Source: Virgibacillus indicus
GTDB taxonomy: Bacteria > Bacillota > Bacilli > Bacillales > Amphibacillaceae
Reading direction: 5' to 3'
NCBI RefSeq assembly: GCF_002266285.1
Contig: NZ_NPMS01000010.1
Location: forward strand, 62,001-126,000
DNA: 64,000 nt
Part shown: one piece after another, positions 29,923 to 38,970 of the stretch
Numbering within the stretch: position 1 is the first letter of the stretch
How the letters are laid out: the number at the start of each line of letters is the position of its first letter
The notes under the pieces: generated by a model
Databases searched by the model: none
What the model saw: the letters and a program-made list of their open reading frames with translations, nothing else
Told to the model about the DNA's origin: nothing
Program-made: the position numbers and the translations under genes

Positions 29923-30005
29923 TTGAATTCATAACTTCAATCCTTCGCTATCATAGCCAGCCAATTTATATCTGCTTCCAAATGCAGCGGTACTAATACA
30001 TTAGT

Positions 30006-30614
30006 TCAATCATGACCGTCCCTTATTAAAAAACCTGTAACTATTTTAAGACTAGGTGTTTCGAACCTTTCTCCCATAGTAAGTTTAATCATCATCAACC
30101 CTTGTATGGATGCCAAAAAATAAAAAGCCATTTCCGAAGCATTTCCCTGTTTAAACTGATTATATTTCTGACCCTTTTCGATTAATCTTATTGTTTGGTT
30201 TAACATTGCATCACTCTGTTTGTTAAGATCCTGAATTTGAAAAGAGGGCTCTTCCATGCTCAAGGATTGATTCATAAGCATGTAAAATTCTGCTATTTCA
30301 TCATCATTATTAAGATCATCCAAAATTTCCAGCGTAAACTGGCGAATTAATTCTATTGGTGACTCATCACTTTGGAACCTAGTAACTATTGCTTCTAATC
30401 CTTCAGCAGCGTAGGAAATCAGCTCATTAAATAAATCCCCTTTGGTTTTATAGTGACGGTACATCAGCCCTATACTGATTCCTGCATTTTCTGCAATATC
30501 CTTTACACTTGCAGCTGCAAACCCCTTTTTTGCAAATAGCTTTATTGCTGCCGAATGAATTTTATTTCTTGTTGCTGTTCTCATTGCCTCATATTGTTCT
30601 TGCGTTCTAGGCAA
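30006..30614 (-). CDS. TetR/AcrR-family transcriptional regulator
   Basis: A 202-aa regulator with an N-terminal TetR helix-turn-helix (about 12-58): FAKKGFAAASVKDIAENAGIS then IGLMYRHYKTKGDLF. The C-terminal ligand domain is not conserved enough to name an inducer. GGGAGGG lies at correct spacing for TTG at 30614; a longer frame reaches 30662 and would overlap the preceding acetyltransferase gene by 11 bp. It probably forms an operon with that gene and controls the inverted repeat at 31285-31310. Confidence 0.85.
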   Translation of the reverse strand: MPRTQEQYEAMRTATRNKIHSAAIKLFAKKGFAAASVKDIAENAGISIGLMYRHYKTKGDLFNELISYAAEGLEAIVTRFQSDESPIELIRQFTLEILDDLNNDDEIAEFYMLMNQSLSMEEPSFQIQDLNKQSDAMLNQTIRLIEKGQKYNQFKQGNASEMAFYFLASIQGLMMIKLTMGERFETPSLKIVTGFLIRDGHD

Positions 30615-30651
30615 AATTATCCCTCCCTTTTCCAACAGAAACTTATATTTA

Positions 30652-31263
30652 TTATTTAACATACTTTAAGGATAAGAGATTATTGATTCCACTTTTCTGA
30701 GCTCTCTTTTCAGGAAAAGTCTTTCTTTTATATTCTTCAAAACCTAATTTTTTGTATAATTTCATTGCAGGAATATTCGTATCAGCTACTTCTTCAATTA
30801 CGTAATCATTGTACGTAGCATTCTTAAGAATATGACGTATAATCTCTGATGCTACACCTTGTCCCCTGAATTGAGCAGCTGTTCCAACAAATTCAATCGA
30901 GCCTGTATTTGGAGGGAAATTTTCAAAAGGAGCTTCCCATTCCTTTTTTAAGACTATCCCTGCAATTCCGCCTCTTATAAGACCTAAGTGATTCCGCAGT
31001 TCTTTTTTATTAAGTTTTATCGATAAAGTTTTGCCATTTGTGCATGCGGCCATTCCAGCAACTTTGTCATTAACTACAGCTAAATAAAATTGATCTAAAG
31101 CAAACATGTGAGCAAAAGCCTTTGCAATTTTGTTTTTATCCTTGGAAAAATAGTCTAGCCACTGTGAAAACCCTTCTGCAAAAATTTCAGACATTTGCGT
31201 CCTTACATCCATAGTTACTTTATCTGCTTTTACAATCGTAAACATATCACCTCTTGATTGCAT
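30652..31263 (-). CDS. GNAT-family N-acetyltransferase
   Basis: A 203-aa acetyltransferase with the acetyl-CoA binding motif A around EFVGTAAQFRGQGVASEII (about 128-146) and a C-terminal KLYKKLGFEEY motif. The N-terminal half is longer than the minimal GNAT fold. Substrate unknown. It is the first gene of a two-gene unit with the TetR regulator 37 bp downstream. AGAGGTGA supports the ATG at 31263. Confidence 0.82.
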   Translation of the reverse strand: MQSRGDMFTIVKADKVTMDVRTQMSEIFAEGFSQWLDYFSKDKNKIAKAFAHMFALDQFYLAVVNDKVAGMAACTNGKTLSIKLNKKELRNHLGLIRGGIAGIVLKKEWEAPFENFPPNTGSIEFVGTAAQFRGQGVASEIIRHILKNATYNDYVIEEVADTNIPAMKLYKKLGFEEYKRKTFPEKRAQKSGINNLLSLKYVK

Positions 31264-31667
31264 TTATAATTCACCTCTGTTTTTATAATGAATGAATATA
31301 TTTTCATTATAAAAACTATGGACTATTTTGTCAAATCAACTTTCTGTTAAATAGGAAAGTGAGAATCATCGGAAGGACAATGAAGGCTTATCGAATAAAA
31401 AAGACTAAACCCACTATGAGATTTAGCCTGAATTTATATTAATTTTGATTAACCAAAGGAGTTGGAGTTATTGCATATTTTTTCTCTAGCTGCTCTACCT
31501 TTTATCCAAATTTGAAATAACCTATTGCTTCCCCGTTGGTTTATCTCCTATTAATCCAAATAAAAACATTTGAGAAAAAGCAAACTTATTGTATGTCTTA
31601 GAGACAACGGAAGGAATTGTCAAATCAAGATCCCAGTAGGTGGTTAGTATTAGGTAATAAACCTCCT
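31264..31667. other. Intergenic region with operator and a short unassigned reading frame
   Basis: 404 bp. It holds the inverted repeat at 31285-31310 and, on the minus strand, a start-less frame of about 46 codons (31522-31661) overlapping the end of the HTH-PfkB gene. The rest is AT-rich with no clear gene. Confidence 0.5.
31285..31310 (-). promoter_or_regulatory. Candidate operator of the TetR regulator
   Basis: Perfect 8-bp arms ATAATGAA and TTCATTAT separated by 10 bp, 22 bp upstream of the acetyltransferase start. Size and place are typical of TetR autoregulation. Confidence 0.6.
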
Positions 31668-32759
31668 CTATAACCCTTCTTCTGCTAGAGCATATATTTT
31701 TTCTGGTCTTAGTTCAGCGGATACAGAGCGCTCTGTTTGTTGTGTAAGGGAGTAACCGGCTAGCCCCAATTGACATGCACGTGACAAAGAGTCACCGTTC
31801 ATGATTCCATAAATTGCACATGATGCAAATGCATCATCTGCTCCTGTTTCATCAACAATATCAGTCTTGTATGGTGGCAAATGTCCGGATTCCTCCTGTG
31901 AAGCATAGTAGATACCATCATCAGGCAGCATAATAATCACCTTTTTCACTCCGCGTTCCTGGATTTTTTCATTGGCAGCATGAAATTCCTCCGCTGAATT
32001 TATAGCTGATCCAATCAGCATTTCCGCTTCTTCTTGATTAAGAATCAACAATTCCACCCCCTCAAGATCATAAGGTAGCCTTTGCGCTTTTGCTGAAGAT
32101 ACAGGGTTAATGTACAGAGGGATGTTTTCATCTTTACACCGCTCGATTAAAAAACGAATGCAATCCTCAGGAATATTCGTATCTAAAAAGATAGCTTGTG
32201 ACGCAGCAATGAAAGACCATTTTTCTTCGATCATTTCAATGGTAATGTTATCGTATATATTCATATCCGCCATGGAAACAACCATCTCCCCATTGACATC
32301 CAGCAAAGCAGTATATGTTCCTGTCCGCTTTGTCGCCAAAATCCAAACTTGGCTTACGTCAACCCCTTGCTTTTTCGTTTCTCCTATTATCCATTCTCCT
32401 TCTCTATCATTTCCTACACAGGTCATTAGCGAGGCGTTATGACCAAGCCTGCTTAAATTTTCAGCAAAGTTCCGCGCAACTCCACCACAAACTTCCGTTA
32501 TTTTGACTGGATTGGAAGAATGAAGATGCACCTTTTGATCAGACTTGGCTTTCCGATCCGTATTCGCACCGCCAATACAGACAATCGATGAATCTTCTTT
32601 TAGAACATAGGCACGCCCTTTAATTTCCCCAAGCCTTGTCAGATTAGCTATATAGTTTGCAACAGCTGATCGTGATAATCCAACCTTTGCTGCTAGCTCC
32701 TGTTGTGAAATATAGGGATTTATTTTTATATGGTGTAAAATCTGATTTTCCTTATTCAT
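31668..32759 (-). CDS. Winged-helix-fused PfkB-family kinase-like protein with altered anion hole
   Basis: A 363-aa protein with an N-terminal winged helix-turn-helix (about 5-55, QQELAAKVGLSRSAVANYI) fused to a PfkB/ribokinase domain (58-363) with the PfkB N-terminal motif GGANTDRKA and GGVARNFAENLSRLG. It resembles pseudouridine/nucleoside kinases. The catalytic signature normally reading TGAGD is TGADD here, so the anion-hole glycine is replaced by Asp while the catalytic Asp remains. This suggests weak or lost kinase activity and a role as a ligand-sensing regulator of the nearby psu genes. It could still be an active sugar kinase. Confidence 0.8.
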   Translation of the reverse strand: MNKENQILHHIKINPYISQQELAAKVGLSRSAVANYIANLTRLGEIKGRAYVLKEDSSIVCIGGANTDRKAKSDQKVHLHSSNPVKITEVCGGVARNFAENLSRLGHNASLMTCVGNDREGEWIIGETKKQGVDVSQVWILATKRTGTYTALLDVNGEMVVSMADMNIYDNITIEMIEEKWSFIAASQAIFLDTNIPEDCIRFLIERCKDENIPLYINPVSSAKAQRLPYDLEGVELLILNQEEAEMLIGSAINSAEEFHAANEKIQERGVKKVIIMLPDDGIYYASQEESGHLPPYKTDIVDETGADDAFASCAIYGIMNGDSLSRACQLGLAGYSLTQQTERSVSAELRPEKIYALAEEGL

Positions 32760-33136
32760 GTAAACTGCCTCATTTCTGATTAGAAAAACTTTTTAAAAGA
32801 TAAATTAAAAATTTGATTTAGTAAGTCCCTCCAGTTTTTCAAGTTAATGCTGGCTAACTAGGGATTACTTTCCATTAATCTTAGGCAAAATTCAACTGGC
32901 TATTTTAATTATATGGTAATTAGTTATTGTCAAAAAGTCCAATCTAGGTTTATAGTAAAAGCTATTGATTTTTTTGCAGGAAACTAAACGTTTAAAAATA
33001 AAAACCTGGCTGAGCCTTTATACGGCTAGCTTTGTTCTACTTATAGTGATAGAAAATGGATCTAACTTTCCTGTCTCACAGATAAGTTTGCTCCTTAAAA
33101 TCAATATAAAATTAATATATTTGGAGGAATAAAGCA
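32760..33136. other. Divergent region between HTH-PfkB gene and DMT exporter
   Basis: 377 bp, AT-rich. On the minus strand a TTGACA (near 32930) precedes TATAAT-like bases at short spacing and may drive the HTH-PfkB gene. A TAAACGTTTA palindrome occurs near 32987. No gene seen. Confidence 0.35.
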
Positions 33137-34045
33137 ATGAAAACTTGGATTTATCCACTTTTGGTTATCATAGCGGCCAGTAGTTATGGTGTCGTATCAA
33201 CAATAATTAAACTGGCTATGCAGAAGGGATTCACAGCATCGGAGGCAATTACAGGTATGTTTTTAATCGGCTTTTTCCTTGCCTTTTGTATTTTTGTACT
33301 GATAAACCGGGGAAAACTAAATTTTAACGGTATGAAAATACTTGTTTTGGCTGGAGTTTTAACAGCCGTGACAAATATTTTATATAGCCGCTCCCTTATT
33401 TATGTACCAGCTTCACTTGCAGTCGTTCTTTTATTTCAATTCACCTGGATTGGAATGCTGATTTCCTGTATCGCTAAACGGAAACTGCCAAGCAGGATTG
33501 AATTTATTTCATTAATCGTGTTATTTGCAGGAACTATCCCAGCTGCAGGCTTGATCGATGTTGATTTAAGCCAAATTCCCATTCAAGGCTGGTTGTGGGG
33601 ACTCGCTGCTGCAGTCTGTTTCTCCCTTTTTATTTATATTAATGGGAAAGAAATTAAAGGTATGGGAACATCGAATCGGTTGCTGATCGTTTCGCTTTTT
33701 GCTTTTATTACAACTGCAATCCTCCAGTCACCAGAGATTATCTGGAATGGAACTTTATTCGATGAGGGGTTATGGATCTATGGATTGGCGTTAGGATTAT
33801 TTGGGATGATTATTCCAGTCTTCTTATTTTCGCTAGCCATCCCAAGAGTTGGATCGGGTAAATCCTCCATTCTCAGTGCTTTTGAGTTACCTGTTGCCGT
33901 TACAGTCTCCGTTCTGCTGCTCGGGGAATCGGTAACCTTCCTGCAAATAGCAGGTATTGCTGTTATTATTATTGGAATTGGATTGCCTTCGATAAAATGG
34001 AATGACAAATTATTAATCAAAAAAGCCTATAAAAAATATATTTAA
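33137..34045 (+). CDS. EamA/DMT-superfamily transporter
   Basis: A 302-aa membrane protein with ten hydrophobic segments arranged as two five-helix EamA repeats (about 4-140 and 150-290). The second repeat ends in VAVTVSVLLLGESVTFLQIAG, typical of the drug/metabolite transporter family. It lies between two PfkB-type genes, so it may export or import a nucleoside or sugar derivative; that is context only. Start ATG follows TTGGAGG, and a strong terminator follows the stop. Confidence 0.83.
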   Translation: MKTWIYPLLVIIAASSYGVVSTIIKLAMQKGFTASEAITGMFLIGFFLAFCIFVLINRGKLNFNGMKILVLAGVLTAVTNILYSRSLIYVPASLAVVLLFQFTWIGMLISCIAKRKLPSRIEFISLIVLFAGTIPAAGLIDVDLSQIPIQGWLWGLAAAVCFSLFIYINGKEIKGMGTSNRLLIVSLFAFITTAILQSPEIIWNGTLFDEGLWIYGLALGLFGMIIPVFLFSLAIPRVGSGKSSILSAFELPVAVTVSVLLLGESVTFLQIAGIAVIIIGIGLPSIKWNDKLLIKKAYKKYI

Positions 34046-34103
34046 GCAAAAACAGCTCGGTCCGATAACTGCTGACTAAACCTTATAATTTCTGCTCTAA
34101 ACG

Positions 34104-34138
34104 AAAGACATTCTTCCTACCTAAGAATGTCTTTTTTT
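34104..34138 (+). terminator. Terminator of the DMT transporter gene
   Basis: AAAGACATTCTT pairs with AAGAATGTCTTT around CCTACCT, followed by TTTTTTT. Confidence 0.9.
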
Positions 34139-34181
34139 GTTACATAGTAGGCAATAGACTTCTTAAACTAAATAATTATAG

Positions 34182-34209
34182 TTGACATTTTGAGATGAAA
34201 GCGTATACT
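34182..34209 (+). promoter_or_regulatory. psuKG promoter with overlapping CcpA (cre) site
   Basis: -35 TTGACA (34182-34187), 16-bp spacer, -10 TATACT (34204-34209). The 14-mer TGAAAGCGTATACT (34196-34209) matches the cre consensus TGWAARCGYTWNCW at all but one position and covers the -10, so glucose repression through CcpA is predicted. Confidence 0.7.
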
Positions 34210-34258
34210 AGGACATAGGTTTAACGAGTAAACATTTGTTTATAAAGTTTGAAAGAAG

Positions 34259-35275
34259 GTGAGAAAAATTACTCACGATAGTTATAACAAAACATCTGTA
34301 AGAAAGAACCCCTCTGAAAATACAAATAAAAAGCAACCGATCATTTGTGTAGGGGGAGCTAATATCGATAGAAAATTCTATGTAAAGCAAGCAATAACTT
34401 CTGGTACATCCAATCCAGTAAATTCTTCAAAAACTATTGGGGGTGTTGCGAGAAATATAGCTGAAAACTTGGGGAAACTTGGCGAAGAAGTTGTTTTAAT
34501 TTCAGTAGCCGGCAATGATTTAGATTGGAAAGAGATTGACCTTGTATCATCACCATTTATGAATTTAGAACATGTAACACAATTTGATCATGCAGCAACT
34601 GGCTCTTATACGGCAGTTTTGGATCAACATGGTGACTTAGCAATTGCATTAGCAGATATGGACGTTTTTGATGAAATTACTCCTGAATTATTAAGGGGCA
34701 AAATAGATATTCTTAAACAGGCAAAATGTATTATCATCGATTTGAATTGCCCTAGGGAAACTGTTGATTTTCTTAGCCAATTCACAATTGAACATCATAT
34801 TCCATTGATTGTGATTCCAGTTTCATCTCCGAAAATGAAAAGACTACCGGAGTCATTAGACGCAATAAGCTGGCTTATTGTAAATAAAGATGAAACTGAG
34901 ACATTTTTAAATATGAAAATAAGCAATATTGATGATTGGAAATACGCTGTTAAGAGATGGCTGGAATTAGGCGTTAAAAATGTCATCGTCACAAATGGAG
35001 CAGAGGGTGTCGTTCTTGGAAATGAAAATGGAGACATCCGCTATTACCCAGCAATTCATACACCAGAAGTAGTTGATGTGACTGGAGCTGGAGATTCGTT
35101 TTGTTCCGCTGTAATCCATTCCTGGCTGCAGAAGAAAGACATGAATTATATTATCCATTCCGGATTAGTGAATTCACATAAAACCATAACTTCACAATAT
35201 ACCGTTAGACAGGAATTATCAGAACAACAAATTAAAATCGACATGGAGGAAATTTTAAATGAAAAATTATCTTGA
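34259..35275 (+). CDS. psuK: PsuK, pseudouridine kinase
   Basis: Phosphorylates pseudouridine to pseudouridine 5'-phosphate; PfkB family. N-terminal motif [11 protein letters not shown], then [15 protein letters not shown], and an intact catalytic motif [10 protein letters not shown] near 275. It overlaps psuG by 17 bp, which fixes the function. The start is odd: the only conventional codon is GTG 34259, which lies inside the ribosome-binding sequence AAGAAGGTGA. That sequence is better spaced for an in-frame ATT at 34268. No ATG or TTG lies between there and the conserved domain. Up to 338 aa. Confidence 0.87.
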   Translation: MRKITHDSYNKTSVRKNPSENTNKKQPIICVGGANIDRKFYVKQAITSGTSNPVNSSKTIGGVARNIAENLGKLGEEVVLISVAGNDLDWKEIDLVSSPFMNLEHVTQFDHAATGSYTAVLDQHGDLAIALADMDVFDEITPELLRGKIDILKQAKCIIIDLNCPRETVDFLSQFTIEHHIPLIVIPVSSPKMKRLPESLDAISWLIVNKDETETFLNMKISNIDDWKYAVKRWLELGVKNVIVTNGAEGVVLGNENGDIRYYPAIHTPEVVDVTGAGDSFCSAVIHSWLQKKDMNYIIHSGLVNSHKTITSQYTVRQELSEQQIKIDMEEILNEKLS

Positions 35276-36176
35276 ATTATCAAAAGAAGTGCAAGAAGCA
35301 AAAGACGCAGGGAAAGCAATTGTTGCATTAGAATCAACGATTATCTCACACGGAATGCCTTATCCTCAAAATGTAAAAATGGCTCGTGAAGTAGAACAAA
35401 TCGTTCGGGATAATGGAGCGGTACCAGCTACGATTGCAATTATCGATGGAAAAATTAAAATCGGTTTAACAGATGAAGAGTTAGAAGTATTTGGCAATAG
35501 CTCAGGAATTGCTAAAGTATCAAGACGTGACTTGCCACAGGTTATCGCAACAAAACAATTAGGTGCGACAACAGTTGCTACAACAATGATTTGTGCTGAA
35601 ATGGCTGGAATCGAAACATTTGTAACAGGTGGTATAGGCGGCGTTCATCGTGGTGCAGAAACAACAATGGATATCTCAGCAGACTTAGAAGAATTATCAC
35701 AAACAAATGTAGCTGTTATTTGTGCAGGTGCTAAATCAATCTTGGATCTGGGACTTACATTAGAATACCTTGAAACAAAAGGTGTTCCTGTAGTTGGATA
35801 TGAAACAGAAGTTCTTCCGGCATTCTATACAAGAAATAGTGAATTCAAACTAAACTTCTCTACAGAATCTGTAGATGTTATAGCTGATACAATGAAGGCA
35901 AAATGGGATTTAAACCTGGATGGCGGACTTGTGATTGCGAACCCAATTCCTGAAGAACATGCAATGGATGAGGATTATATCAATGGAATCATCAGTCAGG
36001 CAATCAAAGAGGCTGAAGAAAATAATATTATTGGTAAAGACTCAACACCATTTTTACTTGGTAAAGTTAAAGAACTAACAGATGGCAAGAGCCTTGATGT
36101 AAATATTGAATTAGTAAAACACAATGCTAAAATAGGCAGCCGCATTGCAGTCAGCTTTAACAACAAAGCGAAGTAA
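35259..36176 (+). CDS. psuG: PsuG, pseudouridine-5'-phosphate glycosidase
   Basis: Cleaves the C-glycosidic bond of pseudouridine 5'-phosphate to uracil and ribose 5-phosphate (Mn-dependent, reversible). Family motifs: [17 protein letters not shown] near 22, [14 protein letters not shown] near 125, and the lysine motif [11 protein letters not shown] near 155. 305 aa, full length. The start lies inside psuK with GGAGGAAATTTTAA, implying coupling. A terminator follows. Confidence 0.95.
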   Translation: MKNYLELSKEVQEAKDAGKAIVALESTIISHGMPYPQNVKMAREVEQIVRDNGAVPATIAIIDGKIKIGLTDEELEVFGNSSGIAKVSRRDLPQVIATKQLGATTVATTMICAEMAGIETFVTGGIGGVHRGAETTMDISADLEELSQTNVAVICAGAKSILDLGLTLEYLETKGVPVVGYETEVLPAFYTRNSEFKLNFSTESVDVIADTMKAKWDLNLDGGLVIANPIPEEHAMDEDYINGIISQAIKEAEENNIIGKDSTPFLLGKVKELTDGKSLDVNIELVKHNAKIGSRIAVSFNNKAK

Positions 36177-36190
36177 ACAATAAAGACAAC

Positions 36191-36246
36191 GCAACTTCTA
36201 TAAACTTTAACAAATTCAGATTTAGTTTATAGAAGTTGCTTTTTTA
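36191..36246 (+). terminator. Terminator or attenuator after psuG
   Basis: GCAACTTCTATAAACT pairs perfectly with AGTTTATAGAAGTTGC, followed by a T-run. It stands between psuG and the transporter, which may be expressed by readthrough or from its own promoter. Confidence 0.88.
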
Positions 36247-36286
36247 ACACTAAATGAGAACGCTAACAACCAAGAGGTGAACTAAC

Positions 36287-37468
36287 ATGGGTTTTTTATT
36301 TTTTATAACCGGTATTTTATTTGTTTTTCTAATTGCATATCTATTTAGCTTCAATAGGAAAAATGTAAAATATAAACGTATTTTAATCATGTTGGCTGTA
36401 CAAATTATTTTAGTCTACTTCATGATGAATACAACAGTAGGTCTTGTTATCGTTACGAATGTAGGTGAATTTTTTGAAGGCCTGATCGAAATTGCTAACG
36501 CAGGTATCTATTTTGTATTTGGCGGTATCGTGAATGAAGGAGAAGCACCCTTTATATTTTCAGCGTTATTACCTTTAGTATTCATCTCCGTTTTAATAGG
36601 AATACTGAATTATATAAAACTATTGCCGCTTATCATCAAGTACATAGGCTGGATTTTAAGTAAAATAACAGGAATGGGTAAATTAGAAAGTTATTTTGCA
36701 GTATCTACTGCTGTGCTCGGTCAGCCAGAAGTATTCTTAACAATTATTAAACAGATTCCATTACTATCGCAGAGAAGACTCTACACGATTTGTACTTCTG
36801 CAATGAGTGCTGTGAGTATGGCGATGGTTGGTGCTTATATGACAATGATAGAACCAAAATATGTTGTAACCGCAGTCGTACTAAATATTTTTAGTGCGCT
36901 CATCGTCGCAAATATTATTAATCCATATGATCTGGAAGAAAAAGACGATTTAATAGGATCCGATGAAGAGGAAAGGGTTCCATTCTTCCAGATGGTATCG
37001 CAAAGTGTAATGGATGGTTTAAAGCTTGTTGTTACTGTTGCTGCAATGCTTTTAGGATTTATTGCGTTAATAGAGCTAATTAATGTAATTTTCCTTGGCA
37101 CATTTCAAATCTCATTCGAAACACTTATCGGCTACATTTTTGCACCAATAGCTTTTATCATGGGGATTCCATGGGCAGAAGCTGTACAAGCTGGCAGTAT
37201 TATGGGAACAAAACTTGTTACAAATGAATTCGTTGCCATGTTAAGCCTTGGTGAAATTTCAGCTGATTTATCTGCAAAAACCAATGCCATTATCTCGGTC
37301 TATTTAGTCAGCTTTGCTAACTTTGGAACAGTGGGCATTGTTGCAGGCTCCATTCGATCAATTAGTGAAAAGCAAGGAAATTATGTCTCGAAATTCGCTT
37401 TAAAACTATTATTAGGCGCAACACTTGCCTCTATAATCTCTGGAACTATTATGGGACTTGTAATTTAA
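36287..37468 (+). CDS. NupC/CNT-family nucleoside transporter (probable pseudouridine importer)
   Basis: A 393-aa membrane protein of the concentrative nucleoside transporter family, the same length as B. subtilis NupC. It has an N-terminal hydrophobic triplet, a gate domain, and the C-terminal region VSFANFGTVGIVAGSIRSI conserved in CNT proteins; GQPEVFLTI near 145 matches the family substrate site. Downstream of psuK-psuG it is most likely the pseudouridine importer. AGAGGTGA precedes the ATG. Confidence 0.88.
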   Translation: MGFLFFITGILFVFLIAYLFSFNRKNVKYKRILIMLAVQIILVYFMMNTTVGLVIVTNVGEFFEGLIEIANAGIYFVFGGIVNEGEAPFIFSALLPLVFISVLIGILNYIKLLPLIIKYIGWILSKITGMGKLESYFAVSTAVLGQPEVFLTIIKQIPLLSQRRLYTICTSAMSAVSMAMVGAYMTMIEPKYVVTAVVLNIFSALIVANIINPYDLEEKDDLIGSDEEERVPFFQMVSQSVMDGLKLVVTVAAMLLGFIALIELINVIFLGTFQISFETLIGYIFAPIAFIMGIPWAEAVQAGSIMGTKLVTNEFVAMLSLGEISADLSAKTNAIISVYLVSFANFGTVGIVAGSIRSISEKQGNYVSKFALKLLLGATLASIISGTIMGLVI

Positions 37469-37615
37469 GAGCATATGAAAAAGACAGATGATTGTTCATT
37501 TTGCAGGAAAGAAGATGTTTGAAGGTTTGAAAGAATCTCTTATACAGAAGGAGAATCGTTTAAGATTGTATAGTGTATGAAAAGACTGGTTCAATGAGTC
37601 TTATACTGTGCGTTT

Positions 37616-37660
37616 AAAAGACATCGCTTATTAGATAAACTTAATATGCGATGTCTTTAT
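37616..37660 (+). terminator. Hairpin downstream of the CNT transporter
   Basis: AAAGACATCGC pairs with GCGATGTCTTT around a long AT-rich loop, followed by ATTTTT, about 150 bp after the transporter stop. Confidence 0.65.
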
Positions 37661-37712
37661 TTTTACGAAATAACAATCTATTTATTCTATTTTAATTTTG
37701 TTCACCGCCGGA

Positions 37713-38099
37713 CTAATTCTCTATTAATATTACTCCCGCAAAGTTTCCGCTTAATACTTGTTTCACATTTTGATTTGTGCATAGGAAAGTTGCCAAAATA
37801 GGTATTCGATTATTGTCTTTCCGTTCAAGTTTTTCAATCGTCACTTCACATCTTATTGTATCACCGGTAAAGACAGGTCTCAAAAACTCAAAATTCATTG
37901 TACGTGCCAGTACATTGTAATCGCCGCCAACCTTTGTTGGTAATGTGGCAGTTAACAACCCTTGAACCACAAGTCTCTCCAACTTATCAGGATTAGAATG
38001 GTGGTTCCCTTCATCCTTGGATACTTTTGTAAATATTTCAACATCGCTTTTAGTAAATGTCCGTTCAAATCGAATGATATCTCCAACATTCAAATTCAA
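37713..38099 (-). CDS. MaoC-like/hot-dog dehydratase domain protein
   Basis: A 128-aa single hot-dog domain of the MaoC/FAS1-like type, typical of (R)-specific enoyl-CoA hydratases. Segments: FTKSDVEIFTKVSKDEGNHH where the family keeps a catalytic Asp/His pair, then VQGLLTATLPTKVGG and FLRPVFTGDTI. The usual D-x-N-x-x-H spacing is altered to DEGNHH, so activity is uncertain. It begins with TTG 38099 after AGGGGGATATAAA. It sits at the edge of a decayed region with no acyl-CoA partner gene. Confidence 0.75.
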   Translation of the reverse strand: MNLNVGDIIRFERTFTKSDVEIFTKVSKDEGNHHSNPDKLERLVVQGLLTATLPTKVGGDYNVLARTMNFEFLRPVFTGDTIRCEVTIEKLERKDNNRIPILATFLCTNQNVKQVLSGNFAGVILIEN

Positions 38100-38172
38100 T
38101 TTATATCCCCCTGAATAGTTTGGTAGAAAAATCTAATAATTAGGCTTAGAAGCTAGTTGCAGCAGTTTTTAC

Positions 38173-38688
38173 TCATTCCCTAGTTTTTTCATGCTGTGTA
38201 AATATCATGTCATGCCAATTTTTTGGCTTGATGTTCTTATCCATCCATTCTTTTTGTGGTGCTGTATAAGGAGCTGTGGCGATTAAATAATTATTATGCC
38301 AGTTTGCTGCTCCTGAACGAATCATCTCGTCAAGCAGGATTTGGATAAATTCTTCTGGCTGAAGCTGAAAAGCGTAGCGTGAATAATCTTGGAACCATCC
38401 ACAACTTAATAAGTAACTATCAATCTCTTCTTTTGGTAATCCGTTTTTCATGATTAGTGTAAATGAAAAAATTCTTTTGCAGGCATGCCATGAAACCTTC
38501 TCTGGATTTCTTAACCATTTTTCTAGAAGTCTCCTAGCTGTATCAATGGAACGAAGTGGATCGTCTATCTGAGGTCCATGTCCTGAATATGCTTGACTAA
38601 TTCGGAGTGTGGACACTCTATCTAAACTTTCTAAAGATCGCTGGATTGATGAAACACCCTCTCGATAGATATTTAACCAGCCGACATC
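38173..38688 (-). pseudogene. C-terminal fragment of a metallo-beta-lactamase-fold hydrolase
   Basis: From about residue 48 of the open frame, the sequence (VGWLNIYREGVSSIQRSLES, SGHGPQIDDP, DYLL-type cap helices) reads as the C-terminal half of an MBL-fold hydrolase, including the family's GHG segment. The metal-binding HxHxDH half is absent. It is joined in frame to an AraC fragment, giving an uninterrupted 217-codon frame (38173-38826) that mixes two families. This looks like a deletion fusion, not a functional gene. Confidence 0.7.
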
Positions 38689-38970
38689 ATTTCTGTGAAA
38701 AAAGTATTGGTATGGAGTAATACCAGTATGAGACTTGAACAATCTAATAAACTGAAATTTTGATAGATGAAGCTCTCTACTAATCTCGTCGAGTTTAAGA
38801 ACATTCCCTAAGTCAGAACGAAGCATATCTTTTGCTTTTCTAATAAGAGTATTATCTTTCTTTAAATCAGTTGAAAGATTTGTTTGAATAAGACTATCTA
38901 TTAGGGATATGAATAGTTCACTACATAACGGTCGATAAAATGACGATATTCGTTGATCCCGGAGTAAAAG
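38688..38970 (-). pseudogene. Internal fragment of an AraC-family regulator
   Basis: After a stop at 38971-38973, a frame reads YRPLCSELFISLIDSLIQTN, then RKAKDMLRSDLGNVLKLDEI and LHLSKFQFIRLFKSHTGITP, which is the linker and first helix-turn-helix of an AraC/XylS regulator. The N-terminal sensing domain and the second helix-turn-helix are missing, the latter replaced by MBL-fold sequence near 38688. Confidence 0.72.

Noticed and set aside
38173..38826. 217-codon open frame as an intact AraC-family protein
   Set aside because: Only one helix-turn-helix is present and the remainder is the C-terminal half of an unrelated MBL-fold hydrolase.
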